Counted from the stretch's first letter, positions 44,524-56,886 are shown. The stretch is DNA of 64,000 nucleotides from Bacillus salacetis (GCF_003581585.1 NZ_QXIR01000001.1:62001-126000), one strand, 5' to 3'. The notes: generated by a model not told the origin, from the letters alone. A program made the numbers and translations.

Positions 44524-45636
44524 TCATTTGACCCCCAATAATCTGCTTTCAAAGTCAGGGTCAAAATCTGTGATTGTCACATCAAGGCTCAACCTTAAAT
44601 CCAAGGTATACGGATCGGCCAGTTCATCTGCACCTTCTGCGATTATGCGAACAACAGGACGTTCCGTAAGATTCTTATTCTGTCTTTCCACAATGCCTCT
44701 TCGACCGTCACTAAGGACGACCACCATTCCGTTGGGATATATCGCAACAGATTTCTTGAATGCCTGGATGACATTAGAATCAAACAGCGTCCCAGATCCG
44801 GCATATAAAATTTCCAGTGCTTCATGGGGCAGCATGGCTTCCCGATAGACCCGGTTGGATGTCAAGGCATCGAATACATCCGCTACAGCGATGATCTTGG
44901 CAAATGGGTGAATCTCATCTCCTTTGAGACCGCGCGGATAGCCGGACCCATCCAGCCGTTCATGATGCTGAAAAGCACAATGGGCAACCAGCAAAGATAC
45001 ATTATGTAACCTTCTCAGCAGATCAAAACCATATTCTGAATGTTTTTCAACTTCCTTGAATTCTTCATATGTAAGTTTTCCAGGCTTCATCAAAATGTCT
45101 TCCGGTACCATCATTTTGCCGATATCATGCATGATGGCCCCGAGCCCCAGCAAATCCAGCTGTTTCGGCGGCATACCAAGTTCAAGACCGATTGCCAGGG
45201 TATAAAGTGTAACATTGAAGGAGTGGTGAAAGACATAGGAATCATAGGCGAACACATCCGTCAACAATGTCAGCAAATCCCTGCTACCTTTTATCTCTTT
45301 GAGGATGGTGTCAATGACTTCCTTAAAGCTTGCAGCGCTCTGTTCCAAAGCAACCAGGTTGCCGGACACCGAATTGTTTTCTAAGTGAGTAAAGGTGGAA
45401 TCGATCTTGTTGATGGCATCCTGCCTGACTTTGACAGGGATGGAGTCGGATGCTTCAATTCCGGCGGATAAGCCGTCTTCTATGTACACATACTGGATAT
45501 TCATTTCGATCAATCTATGAATCATCCGCTCCGTGACGGATACGCCAGACTTGATAAGGGCCTTTCCCTGGCCATTGTATACCGTAGTGGCCATAACCAT
45601 CCCTGGCTTTAACGTTTTCGTTGATAAAAATCTCAT
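44524..45636 (-). CDS. HD-GYP domain protein, probable cyclic-di-GMP phosphodiesterase
   Basis: A 370-residue cytosolic protein. An N-terminal DUF3391-like segment (residues 1-60) precedes an HD-GYP domain (about 120-310) with metal-site motifs HHSFNV, MHDIGK, HSEYGFD, QHHERLDGSGYPRGL and ADVFDALTS. The GYP triad is intact, so c-di-GMP hydrolysis is plausible. Ribosome site AGGAG 6 nt before the ATG; good promoter upstream. It is inserted between yunB and yunC relative to B. subtilis. Confidence 0.92.
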   Translation of the reverse strand: MRFLSTKTLKPGMVMATTVYNGQGKALIKSGVSVTERMIHRLIEMNIQYVYIEDGLSAGIEASDSIPVKVRQDAINKIDSTFTHLENNSVSGNLVALEQSAASFKEVIDTILKEIKGSRDLLTLLTDVFAYDSYVFHHSFNVTLYTLAIGLELGMPPKQLDLLGLGAIMHDIGKMMVPEDILMKPGKLTYEEFKEVEKHSEYGFDLLRRLHNVSLLVAHCAFQHHERLDGSGYPRGLKGDEIHPFAKIIAVADVFDALTSNRVYREAMLPHEALEILYAGSGTLFDSNVIQAFKKSVAIYPNGMVVVLSDGRRGIVERQNKNLTERPVVRIIAEGADELADPYTLDLRLSLDVTITDFDPDFESRLLGVK

Positions 45637-45689
45637 AGAATTCTCCTATGTGTTGCCCATCATTTTCGACAAAAATTACTAATATCTTC

Positions 45690-45717
45690 ATTATAATGCA
45701 TTTAAAGGTATTTTCAA
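45690..45717 (-). promoter_or_regulatory. Sigma-A promoter of the HD-GYP gene
   Basis: TTGAAA (45717-45712), 16-bp spacer, TATAAT (45695-45690) on the minus strand. Confidence 0.75.
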
Positions 45718-45865
45718 CCAGCCATTTCTCCACTTTTATTGATTTTGGAGACAGCAGCGAAAAATAGGAGTTTATGACCAGTAAGGATATACAATTTTAC
45801 GTGAAAATCCCCTTGTACCCTTTACCCCGTTCTCATCATTCCTAAACCTGAGTACTTTTGCACCA

Positions 45866-45898
45866 AAAAATAACCTGAACCACAAATGGCCCAGGTCT
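45866..45898 (-). terminator. Terminator of yunC
   Basis: ACCTG/CAGGT with inner GCCA/TGGT, minus-strand TTATTTTTTGG. Confidence 0.7.
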
Positions 45899-45902
45899 TG
45901 AT

Positions 45903-46202
45903 TTATATCATTTTCAGCAAAGCATCCCTGCCGGTCATACCTGCAGTGATACCCAGTTGTCCTGCTTCATGCGTCACTGATTCCAGAGGGGCATCGATCA
46001 ACTGCTGGATGGTTTTGACTCCTACAGCTCTGCCGGCGATGATTTTTCTGTCCTTCAGCTTTTCATTCAGTAAGCCCACATCAAGGGCACCGCACATGAT
46101 ATACCCTTTATCACTCGTCACTACAAGCAGATTGGTCTTCGGAAGTTCTACAGATACCGCAAGAAAAGTGTGACCTTCTATATCAACAGGGGAAAGATTC
46201 AT
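45903..46202 (-). CDS. yunC: YunC (DUF1805) protein
   Basis: A 99-residue soluble protein of the DUF1805 family, with GYIMCGALDVGLLNEKL and AGRAVGVKTIQQLIDAPLES. A structure of YunC is known, but not its function. The start is uncertain: ATG 46202 has 9-nt spacing from AGAGG, TTG 46205 and ATG 46211 are alternatives. It precedes the HD-GYP gene; yunD lies about 50 nt upstream, so yunD-yunC may be one transcript. Confidence 0.87.
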   Translation of the reverse strand: MNLSPVDIEGHTFLAVSVELPKTNLLVVTSDKGYIMCGALDVGLLNEKLKDRKIIAGRAVGVKTIQQLIDAPLESVTHEAGQLGITAGMTGRDALLKMI

Positions 46203-46262
46203 CAATGTCATCCTCTCCTTTCAACTTCTATGATATGAAAGAAGAGGATAAGTGGTGAAAGC

Positions 46263-47633
46263 TTAAGAAGATCCCCGGCCATTGAGCTTCCAAATCAATA
46301 CATCCCTCAAAAATTCCGGCATGAAATAATGCTTTTCCGCACGTTGCAGCTCAGGAAAGAAGTGGCCGAATGTGAACATATCGGATGTTGCCAGTTTATA
46401 GGTTTTATGAGGATCAATCAGTTCTCCCCTGATATAAATATGTTGAATATCTTTTCCAAAGGAGACTTCACTATAGGTAAAGCCACCCATTACCTTGCCG
46501 CGGAACCCAAGCCCTTTCACTTGCAGATGATGAAGTTCTTCATCTCTTGTAGCTTTTAACACTTCCTTGATCTCTGCACCTGTAAGGGTGATCACACAAG
46601 GGTTGATCGGGTGGGGCAGGATCCTGTGAATGTCATATCTTGTCACGTCCCCTTTCTTGAGACCCTCCAATAACAAGCCGTTATTCAGGAAGGCACAATC
46701 AGCTTCGCACCATTCAAGAATCCCGTCAGACAGCAGTTGAGGGAGCGAAGAAGGCAGGAACCAATCAGCTTCCAATTCACTTTCCAGATACACCACCTGG
46801 CCACCCAAAAGTTCCTGCCCCTTTTCATGCCAAGCTTGAACCTGATGCCCTTCATCTACAGAAGCAGGCAGGCGATCTTGTTCGTACAGCTGTGCTTTCC
46901 GGGAAGCGATACGCTTTGTTTGCGCATCAATTTCAAGGATGATATGGCCGACATAGTTCCCATGCTTTCCTCCTGCTCCAAGAAGGGTTCCATTCACTTC
47001 TATTCCCTCATGAAGAATGTGATGGGTATGCGCTCCAAGGATGATATCCACTTCCTTAAATTTCCCTGCGATCCATTCATCGTCCCTTATCCCAAGGTGG
47101 GAAAGAAGCACAATCACATCCGATTGCGGGGCAAGCTCTTTCAGCCAAAAACTTAACTGGTCCATTGGTGAATATATATTCCACCCCAAAGGTTTATAAA
47201 AAGGGGCAAAATGAGCCGTCAGACCAATGACACCTATTTTGCAGCCTGACTTGGTCTCATAAATTTTATAAGGCTTAGCCCACTTAGGCAGCTTATGATC
47301 CCTTGTATAAAGATTCGCCAATAACACATCGAACTTTGCATTTTCATATAGATCATTCAGTTCTTCATATGAAAACGTGATGCCTTCGTTGTTGCCGATG
47401 GTGACAGCATCAAATCCAGCTTCATTCAGCAATTCCACATTCCCTTTCCCCAGGGTTCCTTCAGAGAATGGATGCCAGCGGTCCACATGGTCACCTATAT
47501 CAAACAGAAATACCCCGTCCTCTGCTTCCTTATGCCATTGTTTTCTCTTTCTTAGAAAATCACGGATTCGTGGCCAGTTTTCAAAATGACTATGTAAGTC
47601 GTTTGTATGATAAATATGAATTATTTCTTTCAA
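46263..47633 (-). CDS. yunD: 5'-nucleotidase-family metallophosphatase YunD
   Basis: A 456-residue bimetal phosphoesterase. The N-terminal calcineurin-like domain has HTNDLHSHFEN, FDIGDHVDRW, TIGNNEG and GAHTHHILHEG as metal ligands; the C-terminal 5'-nucleotidase domain starts near residue 290 (AFLNNGLLLEGL). No signal peptide, so it acts in the cytosol, unlike secreted 5'-nucleotidases. TTG start 47633 follows AAGGGTG. Confidence 0.9.
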   Translation of the reverse strand: MKEIIHIYHTNDLHSHFENWPRIRDFLRKRKQWHKEAEDGVFLFDIGDHVDRWHPFSEGTLGKGNVELLNEAGFDAVTIGNNEGITFSYEELNDLYENAKFDVLLANLYTRDHKLPKWAKPYKIYETKSGCKIGVIGLTAHFAPFYKPLGWNIYSPMDQLSFWLKELAPQSDVIVLLSHLGIRDDEWIAGKFKEVDIILGAHTHHILHEGIEVNGTLLGAGGKHGNYVGHIILEIDAQTKRIASRKAQLYEQDRLPASVDEGHQVQAWHEKGQELLGGQVVYLESELEADWFLPSSLPQLLSDGILEWCEADCAFLNNGLLLEGLKKGDVTRYDIHRILPHPINPCVITLTGAEIKEVLKATRDEELHHLQVKGLGFRGKVMGGFTYSEVSFGKDIQHIYIRGELIDPHKTYKLATSDMFTFGHFFPELQRAEKHYFMPEFLRDVLIWKLNGRGSS

Positions 47634-47659
47634 TCTTCACCCTTCTTCCCTTCACATGG

Positions 47660-48484
47660 TCATCCAGTAAAGCCCTGGTAGACCAGCCTGATTCCGATTA
47701 ATACCAAGATGATGCGGAGGATATTGACCAGCGCAGCCGACTGCAGCTTTGAATTCAAATAAGCCCCTCCCTTCGCACCAATCCAGGCGCCGGGTATGAG
47801 AGCCAGAGCATAAAGCCAGTTAACATTCCCTAAGTATATATGTGTTGCTGAACTGACCATTGCTGATAAAAACACCATGAACATCGAAGTCGCAACAGCT
47901 ACATGCGGAGGGAACAGAAAAATCAAGATCATCGCCGGCACCATCAGTGAACCGCCGCCTATGCCGAAGAGGCCAGAAGTAAACCCGACCGCAAAAGCTA
48001 TACCTGCACCCAGCACAGGCGGGAACCCGTATGTATATTCTCTGCCTTCTGCATCTGTGAACCTCTGCTGATAACTGCTTTGTTTAAAGGCTTCAATCGG
48101 TTTGATCTTATTTCTGACCATAAGGATGAACGAAACCAGTATCATAAAGAAACCAAAATATAAATTGAATGACTCCATATTAAAAGATCTATTAACAATC
48201 GCCCCTATGACTGATCCGGGACCGGCACCAAGGAAAAACAGGAGTCCGCTCTTGTAATCAACCGTTTTATGCTTTATATATGATAACGTAGATGAAAGGC
48301 CGGTAAATATCATGATCACCAATGATGTTCCGACTGCCACCTGCGGCCCTAAGTCTTCCAGGAAAGCTGTATAGCCGCCAAAATAAACAAGCGCAGGAAC
48401 AATGATGACTCCTCCGCCCAATCCGACCAGTGAGCCTAGTGAACCCGCAAACAGGCCAATAAGTACTAAAATGATCCACTCCAT
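47660..48484 (-). CDS. yunE: TauE/SafE (TSUP) family exporter YunE
   Basis: A 274-residue membrane protein with about eight helices in two related halves. Each half starts with a glycine-rich signature: SLVGLGGGVIIVPAL (residues 19-33) and GLFGIGGGSLMVPAM (about 170-184). TSUP proteins export sulfite, sulfonates or related anions. Start ATG 48484, 8 nt after GGAG. Confidence 0.9.
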   Translation of the reverse strand: MEWIILVLIGLFAGSLGSLVGLGGGVIIVPALVYFGGYTAFLEDLGPQVAVGTSLVIMIFTGLSSTLSYIKHKTVDYKSGLLFFLGAGPGSVIGAIVNRSFNMESFNLYFGFFMILVSFILMVRNKIKPIEAFKQSSYQQRFTDAEGREYTYGFPPVLGAGIAFAVGFTSGLFGIGGGSLMVPAMILIFLFPPHVAVATSMFMVFLSAMVSSATHIYLGNVNWLYALALIPGAWIGAKGGAYLNSKLQSAALVNILRIILVLIGIRLVYQGFTG

Positions 48485-48525
48485 GTTGTCATCTCCAAAT
48501 CCATTACTCAAATACTCGAACTTTA

Positions 48526-49368
48526 TCAGAACAAATCAAGCTGCCTTGGCGCCAGATCCGTATACTGGATATCCAGCATATCAAGAAATTGTTTAGCATT
48601 ATCTGCCGCATCCCCGCCGGAATTATTATTAAATACAATGTAAATATCTTTTGTTTGTTGTATTAAATCGTTTAGCTTCTCTTTCCACTCTGCCAATTCC
48701 TGTTCATTATACCGGTAAAGGTAGCGGACTTCCCGCCAGTTTCCTCCGTTCGGCTTCTGCCACCCATGTACATTCCTGCCATGAAAGCGGATCAAAGTCA
48801 TATCATCTCTCGTCGCTTGAAGAACAGTCGGAACCGAGCCCTCACCCGACTGGGGTTCATCACAAATACTGTGGATCCAGCCTTCTTCCTCCATAAACGC
48901 AAGAGTTCCTTCTCTATATTGGGGATAAAACCAGGACTGATGCCTGAACTCCAATGCGAGAGGCAGGCCTGGAAGCATCTCTTTGCAGTACCTCAGGTAA
49001 TCCACATTTTCTTTCTTGCAGTCAAACCATGGCGGGAACTGCAGGAGCACCATCGCCAGTTTGTTGGTATCAATGTATGGCTTCAGCGATTCCTTAAAGG
49101 CTTGAAACATCTCCTCTTTGCTGCTGAAGGGGATATCCCCCCGATTATGGCCGGTCATTCCCTGGTAAGCTTTCACTATGAAGCGAAAAGAAGCAGGCGT
49201 TTCCTTCACCCACTTTTCTGCATTGCGCAGCGGCTGGACAGCATAAAAGGTTGAATCCACTTCGACTATCGGAAAATGAGCAGAATACTCTTTCAGCTTA
49301 TCCCTCTGTGGTGTATTGTTATACAGCGAATCATGGTCTCCCCATCCGGTCAATCCGATATATATCAA
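48526..49368 (-). CDS. yunF: DUF72 protein YunF
   Basis: A 280-residue TIM-barrel-like protein of the DUF72 family. IYIGLTGWGDHDSLY opens it, and VEVDSTFYAVQ, AYQGMTGHNR, LLQFPPWF, ALEFRHQSW, IRFHGRN and FNNNSGGDAADNA are typical. Function unknown, possibly a nuclease-like fold. The start is TTG 49368, 5 nt after ACGGGGTG, as in B. subtilis YunF; the frame extends to 49536 through a GC-rich repeat, which is not coding. Confidence 0.9.
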   Translation of the reverse strand: MIYIGLTGWGDHDSLYNNTPQRDKLKEYSAHFPIVEVDSTFYAVQPLRNAEKWVKETPASFRFIVKAYQGMTGHNRGDIPFSSKEEMFQAFKESLKPYIDTNKLAMVLLQFPPWFDCKKENVDYLRYCKEMLPGLPLALEFRHQSWFYPQYREGTLAFMEEEGWIHSICDEPQSGEGSVPTVLQATRDDMTLIRFHGRNVHGWQKPNGGNWREVRYLYRYNEQELAEWKEKLNDLIQQTKDIYIVFNNNSGGDAADNAKQFLDMLDIQYTDLAPRQLDLF

Positions 49369-49440
49369 AACAGCACCCCGTTTCGTTTTGTACTTAAATA
49401 TTTTCGAAAGGTCCATTTCTAAAGATAGTTGCTTTCTGCT

Positions 49441-49545
49441 CCAATTTCGCGGCTCCGCGGGGCGGGCGGTGAGCCTCCGGGGTCTCACCTGTCCTGCTAT
49501 TCCCGCAGGAGGCCGCACAGCTTCCGCTCTAATCAACCTACGAAT
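49441..49545. repeat. Dispersed GC-rich repeat, copy 2
   Basis: Two hairpins, GGTGAG/CTCACC and TCCTGC/GCAGGA, followed by CTTCCGCTCTAATCAA; the right half matches 34815-34883. It lies just upstream of yunF. Confidence 0.6.
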
Positions 49546-49727
49546 ATAAATGTCACCACAGAGTTCAAAAGAAACATCTTTTAGAAAAAATATGACTAGT
49601 CTATATGTAATACATCTTTACCCGAAAAGCAAAGATGAAAATCCAAATCAGTCATACTAAACATACCACTGTTGGCTCTGGATGGGCAACCGGTTGGACT
49701 TTGGCTGGGATAGGAGGTGCCGGTTGA

Positions 49728-49845
49728 TTTTATCGGCGATTTTTTGGATTTATCAGCGATTCCCGGCAGTTTATCGGCGATTCTTTTGATTTATCAGCGA
49801 TTTTTGGAAATTTATCAGCGATTTTCAGGATTTATCGACCATTCA
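49728..49845. repeat. Six regularly spaced TTTATCRGCGATT boxes
   Basis: Boxes begin at 49728, 49749, 49770, 49790, 49811 and 49831, i.e. 21, 21, 20, 21 and 20 bp apart. The sixth is diverged (TTTATCGACCATT). The linkers vary. Non-coding, between yunF and sufB. Confidence 0.85.
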
Positions 49846-49889
49846 ACAGAAATCGGATCCCGCCTGCCATGCCCCTGAACTTACGCATA

Positions 49890-49920
49890 ACAAAAAAAAC
49901 CGCATGCGCGGGGCATGCGG
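49890..49920 (-). terminator. Terminator of the suf operon
   Basis: CCGCATGC/GCATGCGG stem and eight Ts on the minus strand, 12 nt after the sufB stop. Confidence 0.92.
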
Positions 49921-49931
49921 AGATTGCTGTA

Positions 49932-51329
49932 TTAACCGATGGAACCTTCCATTTCGAATTTGATCAGGCGGTTCATTTCGACGGCGTATTCCATTGGAAG
50001 TTCTTTTGTGAATGGCTCGATGAAGCCCATGACGATCATTTCTGTTGCTTCTTCCTCAGAAATACCGCGGCTCATCAAGTAGAATAATTGCTCTTCAGAT
50101 ACTTTTGAAACTTTCGCTTCGTGCTCCAATGAAATGTTGTCGTTCAGGATTTCATTGTAAGGGATCGTATCAGAAGTGGATTGATTATCCATGATCAGCG
50201 TATCACACTCGATGTTGGAGCGTGCTCCTTCTGCTTTGCGTCCAAAGTGTACGATTCCGCGGTATGTTACTTTACCGCCTTGTTTGGAGATCGATTTGGA
50301 AACGATTGTAGAAGAAGTATTTGGTGCAAGGTGAGTCATTTTCGCACCTGCATCCTGATGTTGGCCTTTACCTGCCAATGCGATTGACAAAGTCATGCCC
50401 CTTGCGCCTTCACCTTTAAGGATGACAGCAGGATATTTCATTGTCAGCTTGCTTCCGATGTTTCCGTCAACCCACTCCATTGTAGCGTTGGCTTCACAAA
50501 CGGCACGCTTCGTAACAAGATTATAAACATTGTTCGCCCAGTTCTGGATGGTTGTATAACGGCAATAGGCATCTTTTTTGATGATGATCTCAACAACCGC
50601 TGAGTGAAGGGAGTTGGTTGTGTAAACAGGTGCTGTACAACCTTCTACATAGTGTACACTTGCTCCCTCATCAACGATGATCAATGTACGCTCAAATTGA
50701 CCCATGTTTTCGGAGTTGATACGGAAATACGCTTGAAGCGGTGTTTCCACTTTGATTCCTTTTGGTACATAGATGAACGACCCGCCGGACCATACAGCTG
50801 AGTTCAATGCAGCAAATTTGTTGTCAGTTGCTGGAATTACTTTTGCCCAGTGCTCACGGAAAATATCTTCATTTTCTTTAAGAGCTGAATCTGTATCTTT
50901 AAACACGATGCCCTGTGCCTCAAGATCTTCCTGCATGTTGTGGTAAACAACTTCGGATTCGTACTGTGCAGATACACCGGCAAGGTACTTTTGCTCAGCT
51001 TCCGGAATTCCAAGTTTATCAAATGTTTGCTTGATTTCTTCAGGAACCTCATCCCATGAACGCTCTGATTTTTCAGATGGCTTTACATAGTAAGTGATTT
51101 CATCAAAATTCAAACCGTTTAAGTCCCCGCCCCATTGAGGCATTGGCATTTTATAGAAATGTTCCAATGATTTCAAACGAAAATCAAGCATCCATTGCGG
51201 TTCTTCTTTCATGCGTGAAATCTCTTCAACGATTTCACGGGTCAGACCGCGTTTTGAACGGAAAATTGATACGTCTTTGTCAGAGAAACCGTATTTATAA
51301 TCTCCGATCTCAGGCATTTTTTTCGCCAT
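49932..51329 (-). CDS. sufB: Fe-S assembly protein SufB
   Basis: A 465-residue scaffold subunit of the SufBCD complex, on which new Fe-S clusters are built. Conserved beta-helix core with [11 protein letters not shown] and the C-terminal [22 protein letters not shown]. Last gene of sufCDSUB. GGAGGA ribosome site before the ATG. Confidence 0.97.
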   Translation of the reverse strand: MAKKMPEIGDYKYGFSDKDVSIFRSKRGLTREIVEEISRMKEEPQWMLDFRLKSLEHFYKMPMPQWGGDLNGLNFDEITYYVKPSEKSERSWDEVPEEIKQTFDKLGIPEAEQKYLAGVSAQYESEVVYHNMQEDLEAQGIVFKDTDSALKENEDIFREHWAKVIPATDNKFAALNSAVWSGGSFIYVPKGIKVETPLQAYFRINSENMGQFERTLIIVDEGASVHYVEGCTAPVYTTNSLHSAVVEIIIKKDAYCRYTTIQNWANNVYNLVTKRAVCEANATMEWVDGNIGSKLTMKYPAVILKGEGARGMTLSIALAGKGQHQDAGAKMTHLAPNTSSTIVSKSISKQGGKVTYRGIVHFGRKAEGARSNIECDTLIMDNQSTSDTIPYNEILNDNISLEHEAKVSKVSEEQLFYLMSRGISEEEATEMIVMGFIEPFTKELPMEYAVEMNRLIKFEMEGSIG

Positions 51330-51365
51330 GTTGATTCCTCCATTCTAAGTGTGAATCATTCGGGG

Positions 51366-54329
<2,964 letters not shown>

Positions 54330-54346
54330 ATTAATCCCCCTAACAC

Positions 54347-55132
54347 TTACGCTTCTTGGCCGACAGTTTCGTCTTTGATGCCTAACTCTTCTTTGATCCA
54401 GTCATATCCTTCAGACTCCAGCCGCTTTGCGAGCTCAGGTCCGCCTGATTTCACTACGCGTCCCTGCATCATTACGTGTACTTTATCCGGTGTAATGTAG
54501 TTAAGCAGACGCTGATAGTGGGTAATGATTAAGCATCCGAAATCTTCACCGCGCATCTTGTTGATCCCTTTTGAAACGATTTTCAAAGCATCGATATCAA
54601 GACCTGAGTCAATCTCATCAAGGATTGCAATCTTAGGCTGGATCATCATCAATTGAAGGATTTCATTACGTTTCTTTTCCCCGCCGGAGAAACCTTCATT
54701 CAAATAACGCTGAGCCATATCCGGATCCATTTCAAGCTCTTCCATGTTGGAATCCATTGTGCGGATGAATTTCATTAAGGAAATTTCCTGGCCTTCTTCA
54801 CGGCGGCTGTTAATCGCTGAGCGCAAGAAGTCGGCATTTGTCACACCGCTGATTTCACTTGGATACTGCATAGCAAGGAATAGACCTACTCTTGCACGCT
54901 CGTCCACTTCCATTTCCAGTACGTCTTCACCGTCGAAAGTGATGCTGCCTTTTGTTACTTCGTATTTAGGATGTCCCATGATTGCTGAAGATAATGTGGA
55001 TTTCCCAGTTCCGTTTGGACCCATTACTGCATGGATTTCTCCACCTTTGATTTCAAGGTTTACACCTTTTAGAATTTCTTTACCTTCAATCTCAACATGA
55101 AGATCTTTGATTGTTAGAGTTGAACCTGCCAT
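54347..55132 (-). CDS. sufC: Fe-S assembly ATPase SufC
   Basis: A 261-residue ABC-type ATPase of SufBC2D, soluble and without a permease. Walker A GPNGTGKST, signature FSGGEKKRNEI, Walker B IAILDEIDSGLD. First gene of the operon. GGAGGTATCATA precedes the ATG. Confidence 0.97.
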   Translation of the reverse strand: MAGSTLTIKDLHVEIEGKEILKGVNLEIKGGEIHAVMGPNGTGKSTLSSAIMGHPKYEVTKGSITFDGEDVLEMEVDERARVGLFLAMQYPSEISGVTNADFLRSAINSRREEGQEISLMKFIRTMDSNMEELEMDPDMAQRYLNEGFSGGEKKRNEILQLMMIQPKIAILDEIDSGLDIDALKIVSKGINKMRGEDFGCLIITHYQRLLNYITPDKVHVMMQGRVVKSGGPELAKRLESEGYDWIKEELGIKDETVGQEA

Positions 55133-55584
55133 TATGATACCTCCGTGATTTTATAAGAAAGTTTATTTTTAACCATTCTCAATTTATTCTCATTACAATC
55201 TTATAACAAATAAAAGCTATAAGCAACTGTTAGAGCCGTGCTAAATTGAATCCAAAACTTCGTATTTCTGACCCTTTTCTATTGTTTACTTCAGCAGCAC
55301 CATTCATGTAAGCAGACGCTTCTCAAAGGAGTGCTTCATATCTATTTTCTCTGCCTTGAATAAGAGTAACAAACTATTCCCAATCAGTAAATACAATGCT
55401 GATTACGTTATGAATTGCAGTTTCCCGCAGAATATTGAAAATCAAGAACTCGTTTTACCCTTAGTGCTCGGCAAGGGACATAAGCACAAGGATAGCAGGT
55501 TTTTTCTTTTTAATTTTTCCGGTATTTAACAGTCTACTTTTCAAGTTGAAACCTCATTAACCTCTATCAGAAGCCAAATACAAA
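55133..55584. promoter_or_regulatory. suf operon upstream region
   Basis: About 450 bp. Two TGAGAAT words lie 11 bp apart on the minus strand around 55175-55195, faintly Fur-box-like, but I cannot show a full operator or a good -35/-10 pair. Nothing else is seen. Confidence 0.3.
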
Positions 55585-55617
55585 GAAAAACCAGTGTTGT
55601 CATAAACACTGGTTTTT
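55585..55617. terminator. Terminator of the 58-aa ORF
   Basis: 13-bp perfect stem AAAAACCAGTGTT with complement, 6-nt loop. Confidence 0.9.
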
Positions 55618-55634
55618 CACCTAGTTTCTTCCTA

Positions 55635-55811
55635 TTATATATTTGCGTGTATTTTACGATCCAAATCGGCAATCATTCTTCTGCTTTCGATGTATTCATT
55701 CTCTCTTCTCTTTTCCACTTGCATACGAACATCATGCTTCCTTTTGTACGTTTCATAGCCAACTCCGTGAGCTCCATGCATCGCCTTTTCCATTTCATTC
55801 GTATACTCCAT
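55635..55811 (-). CDS. Small charged helical protein
   Basis: A 58-residue, highly charged and probably all-helical protein starting MEYTNEMEKAMHGAHGVGY and ending in DLDRKIHANI. It has its own terminator. The ATG at 55811 has no ribosome site; AAAGGA lies 7 nt before an in-frame ATT at 55832, which would add seven residues. I do not recognise a family. Confidence 0.55.
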   Translation of the reverse strand: MEYTNEMEKAMHGAHGVGYETYKRKHDVRMQVEKRRENEYIESRRMIADLDRKIHANI

Positions 55812-56034
55812 ATTCAGAGAGTCGTTGATAATGAATCATTCCTTTCAAGTTTTTAACTACGTTTATAATCATACTACCCCCTGTTTTCAAAGACAAAACG
55901 CATATCAAGGGATTTCCAGTTTTTAACGGGGGTTTCAGCTGTTTTTCAAAAACCGGTGACCCTCTACCTTATATTTTTACGAAAATACCTCCATATACTT
56001 CTGATTTGAATTTTTCTTTTTTAGACAATAAAAC

Positions 56035-56087
56035 TTTAGCACTTTAAAGCACCCGGGGACTGTCCCCGGGTGCTTTAAAGTGCTAAA
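56035..56087. repeat. Palindrome with GGGACTGTCCC core (copy 3)
   Basis: Perfect 26-bp arms around a central T: outer TTTAGCACTTTAAAGC, inner ACCCGGGGAC. Ends 4 nt before the yurZ stop. Confidence 0.85.
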
Positions 56088-56091
56088 GAAA

Positions 56092-56451
56092 TCATTGTTT
56101 CAGTTGGTTTAATTCCTGGAATGATTCCTGTACAAGCGTTACAGCCTGGCTCATTGCAGCTCCCCCGCCGAACGCAGCCGTCACGCCTACCGCTTCCAGG
56201 ATTTCCTCTTCTGAGCATCCTTGATCAACACACCCTTTGGTATGGTAAATGATGCAATATTCATCCTGCGAGTATAAACTGATTCCAAGCGCAATCAACT
56301 GCTTTTCTTTTTGAGAAAGCACACCTTCTTTAAAACACTGCTCCGTAAACGCATTATAATGTTGGGCCAATTCCGGCATTTTTTTAGTGAACTCGCCAAG
56401 CCCCTGCTTATAGTGATGCAGGGCGGCTTCAGTTGAATTTCTGAAATCCAT
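56092..56451 (-). CDS. yurZ: Carboxymuconolactone decarboxylase family protein YurZ
   Basis: A protein of about 119 residues with the AhpD/CMD helical fold. [30 protein letters not shown] is the family core (split around residues 50-80) with Cys/His in place of the CxxC peroxidase pair. [14 protein letters not shown] closes it. The start is uncertain among ATG 56472, 56457 and 56451; the last has the best spacing from GGAG. Upstream of suf in B. subtilis too. Confidence 0.85.
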   Translation of the reverse strand: MDFRNSTEAALHHYKQGLGEFTKKMPELAQHYNAFTEQCFKEGVLSQKEKQLIALGISLYSQDEYCIIYHTKGCVDQGCSEEEILEAVGVTAAFGGGAAMSQAVTLVQESFQELNQLKQ

Positions 56452-56673
56452 TTCCATTCGCTCCAGCTCCATTCCTGTTATTGTCCAATTCAGAAATAGT
56501 ATGAGCTAAAGGATGTAAGTTTATGTTTATTTAAGAACCTTTTTATGGCAGATAGGAAACGGCACATTCTTTTGGATTTATTAGCAAACATTCATAGTGC
56601 CTGATACGGGTCCACACACCCTCCAATCCTCATATAAATATGAGGGGAAATGGCTGATATTATTGTTGATAAA

Positions 56674-56865
56674 GGCTGTTTTCGCATATATTGTTGCTTT
56701 CGGAAAAATCCTAAGTGCCGGATTCTCCCCCTGTATTCAAAGGTTTTACACCCGAAAAACAACGAGCTGCTCTTTTCTTTCCTGTTTACCGGGGATTTTA
56801 CGGCGATTCACCAGGATATTTTTGGAAATTCATATTGAATATCAACAAAGTTTAAGAAAAGAGCC
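56674..56865 (+). mobile_element. MITE-like element, copy E (full)
   Basis: 192 bp, GGCTGTTTTCGCATATATTG at the left and CAAAGTTTAAGAAAAGAGCC at the right. Flanks TTGATAAA and TTGATGAA agree at 7 of 8 bases, an aged target duplication. Confidence 0.85.
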
Positions 56866-56886
56866 TTGATGAAAAACTTTTCAGTA

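Noticed and set aside
49369-49536. N-terminal extension of yunF.
   Set aside because: The extension is encoded by a GC-rich dispersed repeat; a TTG at 49368 with ACGGGGTG gives the family start.
55165-55200. Fur or PerR operator upstream of sufC.
   Set aside because: Two TGAGAAT words are present, but the match to the 7-1-7 consensus is too poor in the second half-site.
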